NCBI GenBank assembly: GCA_029866155.1
Contig: JARWZW010000010.1
Span: forward strand, 33,788-97,787
DNA: 64,000 nt
Source of the DNA: Caulobacter sp.
GTDB taxonomy: Bacteria; Pseudomonadota; Alphaproteobacteria; Caulobacterales; Caulobacteraceae
Direction of reading: 5' to 3'
Below, one piece after another: positions 1 to 9,899 of this stretch. The notes under the pieces were generated by a model. It was not told the DNA's origin, ran no database searches, and saw only the letters and a program-made list of their open reading frames with translations. The position numbers were made by a program, and so were the translations under genes. How positions within the stretch are numbered: position 1 is the first letter of the stretch; every line of letters begins with the position of its first letter.

Positions 1-249
1 CAGGCCGCTGGTCACCACGCCGCCGGGCGAGTTGATGTACATCTGAATTTCCTTCTTGGGATTTTCAGATTCCAGGAACAGCAGCTGCGAGCAGATCAGG
101 GCCGACATCCCGTCCTCGACCGGACCGGTCAGGAAGATGATCCGCTCCTTCAGCAGGCGGGAGAAAATGTCGAAGGCGCGTTCGCCGCGGCTGGTCTGCT
201 CAACCACCATCGGAACAAGATTCATCGCGGTCTGGATATAGTCAGTCAT
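1..249 (-). CDS. clpP: ATP-dependent Clp protease proteolytic subunit ClpP (N-terminal part, cut by window edge)
   Basis: ClpP is the serine peptidase that forms the 14-subunit degradation chamber used by ClpX and ClpA. Only the first 83 codons lie in the window. They show the conserved N-terminal ClpP stretch: [20 protein letters not shown], then the RIIFLTGPV and INSPGG elements that lead to the oxyanion-hole region. The catalytic Ser, His and Asp lie beyond the edge. The start is the ATG at 249. The gene is downstream of tig on the same strand, the usual tig-clpP order in alphaproteobacteria. Identification is firm; completeness cannot be judged. Confidence 0.95.
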   Translation of the reverse strand, partial: MTDYIQTAMNLVPMVVEQTSRGERAFDIFSRLLKERIIFLTGPVEDGMSALICSQLLFLESENPKKEIQMYINSPGGVVTSGL

Positions 250-371
250 AGATTGGCTCCCGGAGTCGCACCGCGTGTCGCGAATCGAGCCGCGCCGACG
301 CCCTTGGTCTCGATATCGGGCGCGGGTTAACAGGATGCAAGGGCGGGACGCCCCACTGAGCCCCGACAAAG

Positions 372-401
372 AAAAACGGCCGCCCCGGAAGAGGCGGCCG
401 C
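372..401 (-). terminator. Rho-independent terminator after tig
   Basis: Read on the minus strand, an 8-bp GC stem (CGGCCGCC paired with GGCGGCCG, 8-nt loop) is followed by a run of five T. It lies just past the tig stop codon and before clpP. It should end or attenuate tig transcripts, so clpP probably has its own promoter in 250-370. Confidence 0.85.
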
Positions 402-428
402 TTGTCAATTCAGGTCGGCTCGAGGGGC

Positions 429-1793
429 TCAGTAGCCTTCCGGCATGTCGTCCTCGGCTTCAAGCTCGGCCTTGCTGACCGACTTGTCCTCGATGGCGGC
501 CTTGCCGAAGATGAGTTCGACCACCTTGTCCTCATAGAGGGGCGCCCGGAGCTGGGCCGAAGCCTGGGGGTTCTGGCGAAGCAGGTCGAAGGCCTGCTGG
601 GGCTGCATGCCATACTGCTGGGCCATGGCCATGGCTTCGCGCTGCAGGGCCTGGGACAGTTCCTGATCGCTGACGGTCACGTTATTGATCCGGCCGATTT
701 CGGCCAGGATCAGGCCAAGCCGCACGCGCCGCTCGGCGATCTTGCGGTACTCGAGCTTCAGCTCGTCCTCGGACTTGCCGGCGTCTTCATCCGGCAGGTT
801 GTCGGAGGTCTTGTCCTGCTGGACCTGCGCCCAGATGCCGTCGAACTCGGCCTCGACCATGCGGGGCGGCAGGGGGAAATCGTGACCCTTGTCCAGTTGG
901 TCAAGCAGGGCGCGCTTCAGCTTGAAGCGGGACGCGCGGCCATACTGGTCGGCCAGGTTCTTGGACAGGACGTCCTTCAGGGTGGCCAGATCGCTGAGGC
1001 GCAGGCGCGTGGCCAGTTCATCGTCGATCGAAGATTCCTTGGGCGCGCGGACTTCGTGAACCTTGACGGCGAACTCGGCGACCTTGCCGGCCAGATTGGC
1101 GGCCTGGTAGTTCTCCGGGAAGGTGACGGTCACGGTGACGTCGGAATCTGGCTTGGCGCCGATCAGCTGGTCTTCGAAGCCCGGAATGAACTGTCCCGAT
1201 CCCAGGACAAGTTCGGAGCCTTCGGCCTTTCCGCCGTCGAAGGGAACGCCGTCGATGCTGCCGACGAAATCGATCAGCAGCTGGTCGTCGGCCTTGGCCT
1301 TGGGGGCCTTGCCGGTGCGCGGCTCGTAGGTGCGGGCCTGCTTGGCCAGCTCGGTCAGGGCTTCGTCCACCTCTTCATCGGTCGGGGTGTAGACCGGACG
1401 GGTCAGGCTGAGGGTGGCGACATCGATCGGCTCGAAATCGGGCATGACCTCGACCGCCAGGTCGTAGGTCAGGTCGGTTCCGCCGGCGACAACGGCCTCC
1501 ATGTCGGAGGACGGCGTCAGGTCAGGCTGGGCGGCGGGGCGCAGGCGATTGTCGTCCAGAACCTTCTGGGTGGTTTCATTGAGGGCCTGCTCGATGACTT
1601 CACCCATCAGGGCCTTGCCATAGACGCGGCGAACATGGGCGGCTGGCACCTTGCCGGGCCGGAAGCCCTTGATGTTCATCTGAGGCGTGATCTCCTTGAT
1701 CCGCGCCTCCAGACGTTCCGCCAGTTCACCGGCCGGAACAGTCACACCATAGACCTTGCTCAGGCCTTCTCCGGATTTTTCAACGATCTGCAT
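429..1793 (-). CDS. tig: Trigger factor, ribosome-associated chaperone and peptidyl-prolyl isomerase
   Basis: Trigger factor binds near the ribosome exit tunnel and shields nascent chains. The 454-residue product has the usual length. The ribosome-docking signature GFRPGKVP is at residues 43-50. A central FKBP-type PPIase domain follows ([17 protein letters not shown], near residues 170-190), and then a helical C-terminal substrate-cradle domain. The C-terminus is acidic and ends in [10 protein letters not shown]. The start is the ATG at 1793, directly before the conserved [13 protein letters not shown] opening. The gene precedes clpP, linking folding and degradation functions. A strong terminator follows the stop codon. 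Confidence 0.97.
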   Translation of the reverse strand: MQIVEKSGEGLSKVYGVTVPAGELAERLEARIKEITPQMNIKGFRPGKVPAAHVRRVYGKALMGEVIEQALNETTQKVLDDNRLRPAAQPDLTPSSDMEAVVAGGTDLTYDLAVEVMPDFEPIDVATLSLTRPVYTPTDEEVDEALTELAKQARTYEPRTGKAPKAKADDQLLIDFVGSIDGVPFDGGKAEGSELVLGSGQFIPGFEDQLIGAKPDSDVTVTVTFPENYQAANLAGKVAEFAVKVHEVRAPKESSIDDELATRLRLSDLATLKDVLSKNLADQYGRASRFKLKRALLDQLDKGHDFPLPPRMVEAEFDGIWAQVQQDKTSDNLPDEDAGKSEDELKLEYRKIAERRVRLGLILAEIGRINNVTVSDQELSQALQREAMAMAQQYGMQPQQAFDLLRQNPQASAQLRAPLYEDKVVELIFGKAAIEDKSVSKAELEAEDDMPEGY

Positions 1794-1971
1794 GGCCAGT
1801 CTTTACATTCGGGACGCGCGGACAATCAGCCGCTTGGAAGTCCGCTTTGGAGTGGAACGAGGCGCACAGACCAAAGCCGACGTGGCTCAGGCCTGCGCGA
1901 AGCGGCGGCCCTTATGTCATGGGGACCCGGCACGGCCAAGCCCCAAGACAAAAGGGCGCCTCAAGGGCTGG

Positions 1972-2053
1972 TGCGGATGAGAGGACTCGAACCTCCACGC
2001 CTTTCGGCGCTGGAACCTAAATCCAGTGCGTCTACCAGTTCCGCCACATCCGC
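1972..2053 (-). tRNA. tRNA-Leu (anticodon UAG)
   Basis: An 82-nt cloverleaf reads on the minus strand. The acceptor stem is GCGGATG/CATCCGC with discriminator A. There is a D-arm with GGTAGAC, an anticodon stem CTGGA/TCCAG around loop TTTAGGT (anticodon TAG), a long class II variable arm (CGCCGAAAGGCG) and the T-arm GGTTCGAGTCC. The long variable arm and anticodon specify leucine. No CCA is encoded at the 3' end. It lies between nnr and tig on the same strand. Confidence 0.95.
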
Positions 2054-2122
2054 AGGTTCGCCCGACGCTTAAGGCGCGAGGTCGCGCCCGTAAAGGAATT
2101 CCAGCGAGGACCGACCCTTGCT

Positions 2123-3601
2123 TCAGGCCTGCCCCGAGCCGCGCGGGGCGCTGGGGCGCTGGGCGAACAGTCGGGCCAGGGTGGCCGGGGCGAGATCCGG
2201 AAGGTCTTCGGCGATCAGGCCCGGCCCGAAGCGGCCGGCGCAGTCGCAATGGATCCAGACCGCGGCGCAGGCGGCGGAAAAGCTCTCCATTCCCTGAGCG
2301 ATCAGTCCGGCCACGAAACCGGCCAGGACATCGCCAGAGCCTGCAGTCGCCAGCCAGGGGCTGCCGTTCAGACTGACCGCGACCCGGCCGTCCGGGCAGG
2401 CGATCACCGTATCGGCCCCCTTGAGGATGACGACTGCTCCGGCTCGCCGCGCGGCCTCTCCGGCCGCCGCGATCCGGTTGCCGGAGGCGGCCAGGAGGCC
2501 GGGAAACAGCCGCTCGAACTCTCCGGGATGAGGCGTCAGCACATCATCCTTGTCGAGCGTGGCGAACAGGTCGTCGGGCCTGTCGGCAAAGACGGTCAGG
2601 GCGTCGGCGTCCACAACCAGGGCCGCTCCGGTGGTGGTCAGTGCCAGGAGATTGGAGCGGGTCTGGGGCGTGACCCCGGCGGCGGGACCGATCACCGCCG
2701 CATCGGTCGAGGCCGCCAGATGCACCAGTTCGGAATCGGACTCGAAGGTCGCCAGCATCACCGCCTCCAGGGCCGGACCATAGATGGGGGCCGCCGCCGG
2801 CGAGCTGAGCACCGTGACCAGCCCGGCGCCGATCCTGAGGCCGCCCCGGGCCGCCAGTCGGGCGGCGCCCGTGCGCAGCGCCTCGCCGCCGATGACGGCC
2901 ATTCGGCCACGCCGGTGTTTATGGCTCGCCGCATCGGGCCAGGGCATCCGCGAGGCCCAGAGGTCCATGGTGTTTTCGGTCAGGGGCCCGGGGGTTTCGG
3001 CCAGTCCGATATCGGCCACCACCACCTCGCCGCAAACGCTGCGGCCGGGTTCCAGAACGTGACCGATCTTGCGGCGGTGAAACGTGACGGTGACGTCCGC
3101 CCGGAAGGCGGTGTCCCCGAGGATCCGTCCACTATCGCCGTCAATTCCGCTGGGCAGGTCAACCGACACGACCGTTCGTCCGGCAGACCAGCGGGCCGCC
3201 GCCGCTGCAGCACTGTCCAGGGGACGCTGCAGCCCGGCGCCGAACAGGGCGTCGACAACCAGGTCGGCATGGGGCCCGGCCCCGAGCTTGAAGGTGGCGC
3301 CCTTCCAGCTTGCGGCCATGGCCCGGGCGTCGGGCGAGGCGGAGGGGCCGCTGGCCTCGACCCAGACGTTCCAGCCCCGCCGCTTGAGGAGCCGGGCCAC
3401 CACATAGCCGTCGCCGCCGTTGTTGCCCGGTCCGCACAGAACCACCACGCGACAGGCTGGATAGCGGCTGCGGATGGCCTCGACCACCGCCTGCCCCGCC
3501 CGCTCCATGAGAACCAGACCCGAGGTCCCGGCGGCGATGGCCTGTTGGTCTGCCCGGGCCATCTGGGAGGAAGTCAGGATCGTGCGAGGGCCCATGGCCA
3601 T
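2123..3601 (-). CDS. nnr: Bifunctional NAD(P)HX epimerase / ADP- or ATP-dependent dehydratase
   Basis: This enzyme repairs hydrated NADH and NADPH. The N-terminal YjeF_N (NnrE) half, about residues 10-210, carries the GPGNNGGDGYVVAR nucleotide motif and the later VDALFGAGL and DLPSGIDGDSG stretches of the epimerase. The C-terminal ribokinase-fold NnrD half has LTPHPGEFERLFPG, ILKGADTVIA and the catalytic-loop motif ATAGSGDVLAGFVAGLIAQG. At 492 residues it matches fused family members. The start at 3601 (MAMGPR) is chosen; an in-frame ATG at 3595 is equally possible. The gene ends 69 bp before the tRNA-Leu gene. The histidine phosphatase gene lies 29 bp upstream on the same strand. Confidence 0.93.
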   Translation of the reverse strand: MAMGPRTILTSSQMARADQQAIAAGTSGLVLMERAGQAVVEAIRSRYPACRVVVLCGPGNNGGDGYVVARLLKRRGWNVWVEASGPSASPDARAMAASWKGATFKLGAGPHADLVVDALFGAGLQRPLDSAAAAAARWSAGRTVVSVDLPSGIDGDSGRILGDTAFRADVTVTFHRRKIGHVLEPGRSVCGEVVVADIGLAETPGPLTENTMDLWASRMPWPDAASHKHRRGRMAVIGGEALRTGAARLAARGGLRIGAGLVTVLSSPAAAPIYGPALEAVMLATFESDSELVHLAASTDAAVIGPAAGVTPQTRSNLLALTTTGAALVVDADALTVFADRPDDLFATLDKDDVLTPHPGEFERLFPGLLAASGNRIAAAGEAARRAGAVVILKGADTVIACPDGRVAVSLNGSPWLATAGSGDVLAGFVAGLIAQGMESFSAACAAVWIHCDCAGRFGPGLIAEDLPDLAPATLARLFAQRPSAPRGSGQA

Positions 3602-3630
3602 CCCCTAGAGTTCATGCACGTCGCCCTGAC

Positions 3631-4203
3631 CTAGAGAACCTGGGTCGCGGCTTCCGGGCCCAGTTCGACGATGGCCAGTCCATCATCAACAATTTCGAAG
3701 GTCGTCATCGATGTATGGTCCGGACGAAAAGCCATGACCCGATCATCGTCCCGGGCCGTGGAGACCGCCGCGTTGATGGCGACATAGTGGCTGAACACCG
3801 CCGTCTCCGGATGGGAGGCCACAGCGGCCGCCACCGTCCGACGCCAGACCTCATAATCCAGATCTCCGACAATCTGCCCCCAGCGCCCCTGAAAAGCCTC
3901 CCGTAGCCAGGCCGGCCTGGCCTCATCGGACAGGGCCGCCGGGGTCGGTATCTCTCCAACCCGGGGATCGATGACAAGTTCCACGCCAAGGGCGCGGGCA
4001 AAGGGTTCTGCTGTCTCCCGGCAGCGTCTGAGGGGCGAACTGACCACCCTCACCGGCCTCACGGACTCCGGAAGGGCCAGAAGCGCCCGGGCGACGGCGG
4101 CGGCCTGGGCCTTTCCGGCGTCGTCCAGGCCAGGATCCGCCTCCGTGTCGTCACCCCAGGACGAGGCCGGCTTTCCATGACGGATCAGATAGACGCGCGA
4201 CAT
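3631..4203 (-). CDS. Histidine phosphatase (phosphoglycerate mutase-like) family protein
   Basis: This is a 190-residue branch-1 histidine phosphatase. The catalytic RHG motif is in the opening MSRVYLIRHGKP. The second-half histidine is in AVFSHYVAINA, and the phosphate-pocket arginine is in VVSSPLRRCRETAEPF. The reading frame continues upstream of 4203, but the ATG at 4203 is preceded by a GAGGAG ribosome-binding site and starts exactly at the conserved first beta strand, so I take it as the start. The substrate cannot be told from sequence. The gene lies 29 bp upstream of nnr and is probably cotranscribed with it. Family assignment is firm; function is general. Confidence 0.88.
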   Translation of the reverse strand: MSRVYLIRHGKPASSWGDDTEADPGLDDAGKAQAAAVARALLALPESVRPVRVVSSPLRRCRETAEPFARALGVELVIDPRVGEIPTPAALSDEARPAWLREAFQGRWGQIVGDLDYEVWRRTVAAAVASHPETAVFSHYVAINAAVSTARDDDRVMAFRPDHTSMTTFEIVDDGLAIVELGPEAATQVL

Positions 4204-5010
<807 letters not shown>

Positions 5011-5057
5011 GCCGAGCCGTTTCATCCAAAGAGTTTAACCACCTAGGGGATAGGTCA

Positions 5058-6467
5058 ATGACTACCGCCAAAGATATTCTTGCGATGATCAAGGAAAAGG
5101 ATGTCAAGTATGTTGACGTCCGCTTCACAGATGTGCGCGGCAAGCTGCAGCACGTCACCTTCGACATCGATTTGGTCGATGAAGACTTCCTGGAAGACGG
5201 CACCATGTTCGACGGCTCGTCGATCGCCGGCTGGAAGGCCATCAACGAATCCGACATGAAGCTGCGTCCCGACCTGGGCTCGGCGATCATCGATCCCTTC
5301 TATCAGCAGACGACGCTCTGCCTTTTCTGCGACGTGGTGAACCCGGACGACGGCACGCCCTACAACCGCGACCCGCGCTCGATCGCCAAGTCGGCCCTGG
5401 CCTATGTCCAGTCCATGGGGGTCGGCGACACGGTCTATTTCGGCCCGGAAGCCGAGTTCTTCATGTTCGACGATGTCCGCTGGTCGGTCGCGCCGAACAA
5501 CACCAGCTACAGCTATGATTCCACCGAACTGCCCGGCAATTCGGCCAAGGAATATCCCGAAGGCAACATGGGACATCGCCCCGGCCCCAAGGGCGGGTAT
5601 TTCCCGGTCAATCCCGTCGACAGCGCCCAGGACATCCGCGGCGAAATGCTGGCCGTCATGGGCGAACTGGGCATGAAGCCCGAGAAGCACCACCACGAGG
5701 TGGCGCCGGCCCAGCACGAGCTCGGCCTGAAGTTCGACACCATGGTCACCATGGCCGACCGGCTGCAGCTCTATAAGTACGTGATCCACAATGTGGCCGC
5801 CGCCTATGGCAAGACGGTCACCTTCATGGCCAAGCCGATGTTCGGCGACAATGGCAGCGGCATGCATGTCCACCAGTCCATCTGGAAGGACGGCAAGCCC
5901 ATGTTCGCTGGCGACCTCTATGCCGGCCTGTCGCAGGAATGCCTTTGGTACATCGGCGGCATCATCAAGCACGCCAAGGCCATCAACGCCTTCTCCAACT
6001 CGACCACCAACAGCTACAAGCGTCTGGTGCCCGGCTATGAAGCCCCGGTGAAGCTGGCCTATTCGGCCCGCAACCGCTCGGCCTCGATCCGGATTCCGCA
6101 TGTCGACAGCCCCAAGGCCAAGCGTCTGGAAGCCCGCTTTCCCGATCCGATGGGCAATCCCTATCTGACCTTCGTCGCCCTGCTGATGGCTGGCCTGGAC
6201 GGCATCGAGAACAAGATCGATCCCGGCCCCGCCATGGACAAGAACCTCTATGACCTGCCGCCCCGCGAGCAGAAGAAGGTTCCGGAAGTCTGCGGCAGCC
6301 TGCGGGAAGCCCTCGAGAACCTCGACAAGGACCGGGCCTTCCTCAAGAAGGGCGGCGTCATGGATGACGACTTCATCGACAGCTACATCGAGCTGAAAAT
6401 GGAAGAGGTCATGCGCCTGCAACTTCACCCGCACCCGGTGGAATTCGAGATGTACTACAAGTGCTAG
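5058..6467 (+). CDS. glnA: Type I glutamine synthetase
   Basis: GlnA makes glutamine from glutamate, ammonia and ATP, the main ammonium entry route. The 469-residue length is that of bacterial GSI-beta. Visible features are [18 protein letters not shown] in the N-terminal beta-grasp domain, the metal/ammonium loop [12 protein letters not shown], the catalytic segment [13 protein letters not shown] and the ATP/glutamate loop [11 protein letters not shown]. The adenylylation site KNLYDLPP has its Tyr at about residue 398, so control by GlnE is expected. A purine-rich ribosome-binding site (AGGGGATAGG) precedes the ATG. It is cotranscribed with glnB and followed by a strong terminator. Confidence 0.98.
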   Translation: MTTAKDILAMIKEKDVKYVDVRFTDVRGKLQHVTFDIDLVDEDFLEDGTMFDGSSIAGWKAINESDMKLRPDLGSAIIDPFYQQTTLCLFCDVVNPDDGTPYNRDPRSIAKSALAYVQSMGVGDTVYFGPEAEFFMFDDVRWSVAPNNTSYSYDSTELPGNSAKEYPEGNMGHRPGPKGGYFPVNPVDSAQDIRGEMLAVMGELGMKPEKHHHEVAPAQHELGLKFDTMVTMADRLQLYKYVIHNVAAAYGKTVTFMAKPMFGDNGSGMHVHQSIWKDGKPMFAGDLYAGLSQECLWYIGGIIKHAKAINAFSNSTTNSYKRLVPGYEAPVKLAYSARNRSASIRIPHVDSPKAKRLEARFPDPMGNPYLTFVALLMAGLDGIENKIDPGPAMDKNLYDLPPREQKKVPEVCGSLREALENLDKDRAFLKKGGVMDDDFIDSYIELKMEEVMRLQLHPHPVEFEMYYKC

Positions 6468-6492
6468 CCTGTCCTTGAGGACAGCGAGACCA

Positions 6493-6526
6493 GGGGTCGG
6501 CGGTCTTCCGCCGGCCCCTTTTCTTT
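6493..6526 (+). terminator. Rho-independent terminator after glnA
   Basis: An 11-bp stem (GGGGTCGGCGG paired with CCGCCGGCCCC, one G-T pair, TCTT loop) is followed by TTTTCTTTT. It lies 26 bp past the glnA stop codon and marks the end of the glnBA operon. Confidence 0.9.
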
Positions 6527-6552
6527 TCAGCCTGGCCCGGGTTCGATCAGCC

Positions 6553-6900
6553 TCAGCAATGGGCGATCCGTGCAACGCTCACCCCCGCCGCCGCCGCGGT
6601 ACAGGGGTTGGGATAGGTCTTGCCGTCGACGCCGCAGACCGGAACATATTCCCGGGTGCAAGCTCTGGGCTTGACGCGGCAGGTCCCCGATCCGTCCGCT
6701 ACGGTCTGCATTTCAGGGTCTATCCGGCAATAGAGGCCCTCCGCGCATTGCAGCCCGGCTATGCCGGCGCAGGTGGCGCCGGCGCCGGACGGTGTCCGGG
6801 GCGGAACAGCGGGGGCCGGGTCCGCACTGACCGACTGACAACCCAACATGACCACCATCCCGGCAGCGGCCATTCCGATTGCACGCAGTCTCTGGGTCAT
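6553..6900 (-). CDS. Kazal-type protease inhibitor domain lipoprotein
   Basis: A small 115-residue exported protein. The N-terminus is a lipoprotein signal with lipobox VMLGC at about residue 21, followed by a Pro/Ala-rich spacer. The mature part holds a short cysteine-rich segment (CAGIAGLQCAEGLYC). A C-terminal Kazal signature follows: CTREYVPVCGVDGKTYPNPC, then a final Cys at the last residue. Kazal domains inhibit serine proteases by a canonical loop. In bacteria such lipoproteins are of unproven target. The gene is monocistronic, convergent with glnA and divergent from the amidohydrolase pair. Membrane-anchored protease protection is a guess; the fold assignment is solid. Confidence 0.85.
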   Translation of the reverse strand: MTQRLRAIGMAAAGMVVMLGCQSVSADPAPAVPPRTPSGAGATCAGIAGLQCAEGLYCRIDPEMQTVADGSGTCRVKPRACTREYVPVCGVDGKTYPNPCTAAAAGVSVARIAHC

Positions 6901-7046
6901 GACGTCTTCCTCGGATCAGGGCGACATGGCGCCCGGACCAATTTCTTGTGGGTATTTTTGCCGATTGTAGGGCAGACCGACGGCGGCGCTTGATCATCGA
7001 CCGGTTTTCGCCTGTTCTCCCGGGTTCAGGCTGTTCGGAAGGCGCT

Positions 7047-8504
7047 ATGAAAACCAGACTCACAACCGCACTGGCCGTCAGCGCCATGATGGGTCTCGCC
7101 GGAGCCTGCGCCTCGACCACCGCAGCCAGCCCGACATCCGGCGTTGCCGGCAAGGCCGAAACCAGACCCCTCCCCGCAGGACTGGATGGCGCGACCGGCG
7201 AGGCCTTTCCGTCGACCTACAGCCCCCTGCCCTCCACCTCCACGGCGATCGTCGGCGCAACGGTGTTGACGGCGGATGGGCGCCAGATCGAAGACGGCGT
7301 GGTGCTGTTCCGGGATTCGAGGATCCTGGCCGTTGGCGGCGCCGATACCTCGGTGCCCGAGGGATTCGCCGTCATTGATGGCAAGGGCCGTTGGGTCACT
7401 CCTGGAATCATCGACGCACACAGCCATCTCGGTGTCTATCCGTCGCCGGGCGTCAGCGCCCGGTCCGATGGCAATGAGGGAATCGACCCCAACACCGCCA
7501 ATGTCTGGGCCGAGCACTCGATCTGGCCGCAGGACCCCGGGTTTCACAGGGCCAGGGCCGGAGGCGTGACGACGCTTCAGATCCTGCCAGGCAGCGCCAA
7601 TCTGTTCGGGGGCCGTTCGGTCACCCTGCGCAACGTGCCCAGCGTCACAATGCAGGGGATGAAATTTCCCGGCGCCCCCTATGGTCTCAAGATGGCCTGC
7701 GGCGAAAACCCCAAGCGCGTCTATGGCGGCAAGGGCCGGGCTCCGGCCACGGCCATGGGCAATGTCGCAGGCTATCGCAAAGCCTGGATCGAGGCCGCCG
7801 AATACAATCGAAAATGGGGCGACTACCGAACCAAGACGGAAAAGGGCGAAAAGGCCGACGCCCCCAAGCGCGACCTTCAGCTGGACACACTCTCCGGCGT
7901 CCTGAGGGGCGAGATCCTGGTCCAGAACCACTGCTACCGCGCCGACGAAATGGCCGTGATGGTCGATGTGGCCAAGGAATTCGGTTACCGGATCACCATG
8001 TTCCATCACGCCAGCGAGGCCTACAAGGTCGGCCCGCTGCTGGCGAAAGAGAACATCTGCTTCGCGACCTGGGCTGACTGGGCCGGCTTCAAGATGGAAT
8101 CGCTGGACGGCATTGAAGCCAATGCCGCCATCGCCTTCCGGGCCGGCGCCTGCACCGTCATTCATTCGGATGATGAAACCATCACCCAGCGACTGAACCA
8201 GGAAGCCGCGATCGCCATGGCTGCCGGAAACCGGATCGGACTCAACATCTCCCCGGCCGAGGCCATAGCCTGGATCACGGCCAACCCGGCCAAGGCCATG
8301 GGGATCGGCGAGCAGACAGGCTCCCTGGTTCCTGGCAAGCGCGCCGACCTCGTTATCTGGTCGGGCAATCCCTTCAGCGTCTATAGCGTGGCGCAGACGG
8401 TGTTCATTGACGGGGCGGTGGCCTTTGACCGCCGCGACCCCAAGTTCCAACCCAAGTCGGACTTCGAGCTTGGCCAGCCCGGTGAAGGCGCGTTCCACCC
8501 ATGA
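7047..8504 (+). CDS. Metal-dependent amidohydrolase family protein, exported
   Basis: A 485-residue amidohydrolase-superfamily protein of the imidazolonepropionase-like group. The start is the ATG at 7047 behind GGAAGG. The N-terminus looks like a lipoprotein signal (MMGLAGAC). Metal-binding positions are intact: the HxH pair in TPGIIDAHSHLG, His in QNHCYRADEM, His-His in TMFHHASEAY, and Asp in VIHSDDE. The C-terminal composite domain closes with GSLVPGKRADLVIWSGNPF. The substrate is unknown; exported relatives are usually annotated as peptidase- or prolidase-like. Its stop codon overlaps the start of a second, degenerate copy, so the two are translationally coupled. Confidence 0.9.
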   Translation: MKTRLTTALAVSAMMGLAGACASTTAASPTSGVAGKAETRPLPAGLDGATGEAFPSTYSPLPSTSTAIVGATVLTADGRQIEDGVVLFRDSRILAVGGADTSVPEGFAVIDGKGRWVTPGIIDAHSHLGVYPSPGVSARSDGNEGIDPNTANVWAEHSIWPQDPGFHRARAGGVTTLQILPGSANLFGGRSVTLRNVPSVTMQGMKFPGAPYGLKMACGENPKRVYGGKGRAPATAMGNVAGYRKAWIEAAEYNRKWGDYRTKTEKGEKADAPKRDLQLDTLSGVLRGEILVQNHCYRADEMAVMVDVAKEFGYRITMFHHASEAYKVGPLLAKENICFATWADWAGFKMESLDGIEANAAIAFRAGACTVIHSDDETITQRLNQEAAIAMAAGNRIGLNISPAEAIAWITANPAKAMGIGEQTGSLVPGKRADLVIWSGNPFSVYSVAQTVFIDGAVAFDRRDPKFQPKSDFELGQPGEGAFHP

Positions 8505-9856
8505 GACACCTGCTCATCGCCGCAGCGGCCCTGGTTCCGCTCAGCTCCGCCTCGGCCCAGACCGTGGCCATCATCAATGCCCGACTGGAAACCCTGTCCA
8601 GCCAGGGAACCATCGCCAAAGGGACTCTGGTCCTGCAGAACGGCAAGATCCTGGCTGTCGGAGTCGGGGTAGAGGCCCCGGCAGGCGCGGTGATTCTTGA
8701 CGCCAAGGGCGGGGTGGTGACCCCGGGCCTGATCGCAGCGTCGTCAAATCTCACCGTGTCGGAAATTGACGCGGTCTCGGAGACGCGAGATGACCGGTCC
8801 GGCAAACTGTCGGCGGGTTTTGATATCCAGTACGGCGTCAACCCGGGATCGGCCATGATCCCACACGCCCGGCAGAGCGGCCTGACCCGGGCCGTGGCCA
8901 CGCCGGTCTTGTCTCGCAGCGGCGGCGGCCATGTCCATGACGACAGTGGAGCGGGTGATTTCGCTGGCGGCGGCGGCGGCGGCGAGGGCGATCCGCCCCT
9001 GTTTGCCGGCCAGGCGGCCATTGTCAGCCTGGCGTCCGGTCAGTCGGATCTGGTTCTGGGCGCCAAGGTGGCCGTGGCGCTCGATCTGGGGCAGGCCGGA
9101 GCCGCCGCAGCCGGGGGCTCGAGAGGGGCGTCCCTCGTCCTGGTGCGCGCCGCCCTGGAAGACGCCAGGGCCTTCGCCCGCAACCGAAGCGAATATGACG
9201 AGGGGGACAGCCGCGAATTCGGCCTCTCCCGTATTGACCTTGAAGCCCTCGTCCCGGTGGTCCAGGGCAAGACGCCGCTGCTGATCCGCGTCAGCCGCGC
9301 CTCCGACATCCGGCAGGCCCTGCGTCTGGCCCGCGAGGAGAAGCTGAAGATTATCCTCGAAGGCGCCGAAGAGGGCTGGATGGTCGCTTCCGAGATCGCC
9401 GCCGCCGGGGTTGGCGTGCTGATGGATCCCCAGGCCAACCTGCCGACCAGCTTCGAGACGCTCGGGTCACGCCTGGACAACGCCGCCCGTCTTCAGGCCG
9501 CCGGGGTCCTGGTCGCGGTCATGGGAAGCCGTGACTACACCAATCTCCGCCAGGCCCGGTTCAACGCAGGGACGGCGGTCGCCTATGGCCTGCCCTATCA
9601 GGCCGCCCTTGCCTCCGTGACGCTCAATCCGGCCAGGATCTGGGGCATTGCCGACCGGGTCGGCTCGCTCGAGAAGGGCAAGGATGCGGATGTCGTCCTG
9701 TGGTCCGGTGATCCCCTGGAAACCTCCAGCTGGCCGGTGGCGGTCTTTATCGGCGGCGTCCGGCAACCCGACGGCAGCCGCCCCTTCGAACTGCGCGATC
9801 GCTACGCCGCTCCACTGTCGGCCTATCCTCAAGCCTACGTCTATGAGAGGCCCTAG
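8501..9856 (+). CDS. Amidohydrolase-fold protein lacking metal ligands (probable pseudoenzyme partner)
   Basis: A 451-residue exported protein (signal MRHLLIAAAALVPLSSASA) that starts inside the stop codon of the preceding gene (ATGA overlap). The composite beta domain (IINARLETLSSQGTIAKGTL and the closing GSLEKGKDADVVLWSGDPLE) shows clear homology to its neighbour. Every metal-ligand position is changed: the HxH pair reads SSN (TPGLIAASSNLT), the third His is Ser (RVSRASD), the His-His pair is Glu-Gly (IILEGAEEG), and HSDDE reads GSRDY. A glycine-rich insert (FAGGGGGGEGD) lies near residue 155. It probably serves as a structural or regulatory partner rather than an enzyme. Confidence 0.85.
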   Translation: MRHLLIAAAALVPLSSASAQTVAIINARLETLSSQGTIAKGTLVLQNGKILAVGVGVEAPAGAVILDAKGGVVTPGLIAASSNLTVSEIDAVSETRDDRSGKLSAGFDIQYGVNPGSAMIPHARQSGLTRAVATPVLSRSGGGHVHDDSGAGDFAGGGGGGEGDPPLFAGQAAIVSLASGQSDLVLGAKVAVALDLGQAGAAAAGGSRGASLVLVRAALEDARAFARNRSEYDEGDSREFGLSRIDLEALVPVVQGKTPLLIRVSRASDIRQALRLAREEKLKIILEGAEEGWMVASEIAAAGVGVLMDPQANLPTSFETLGSRLDNAARLQAAGVLVAVMGSRDYTNLRQARFNAGTAVAYGLPYQAALASVTLNPARIWGIADRVGSLEKGKDADVVLWSGDPLETSSWPVAVFIGGVRQPDGSRPFELRDRYAAPLSAYPQAYVYERP

Positions 9857-9899
9857 GGACAACGCGATGACGGCTCCCCATCGGATGACCGGCTGACTC

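Noticed and set aside
402..2072. Long open frame (556 codons) opposite trigger factor
   Set aside because: It is the antisense of tig in a GC-rich gene, overlaps the tRNA-Leu gene, and has no domain features.
2249..3634. Long open frame opposite nnr
   Set aside because: Shadow of the real gene; composition is Gly/Arg/Gln-rich with no motifs.
5055..6575. Open frame of 506 codons opposite glnA
   Set aside because: Antisense of glutamine synthetase; no family features.
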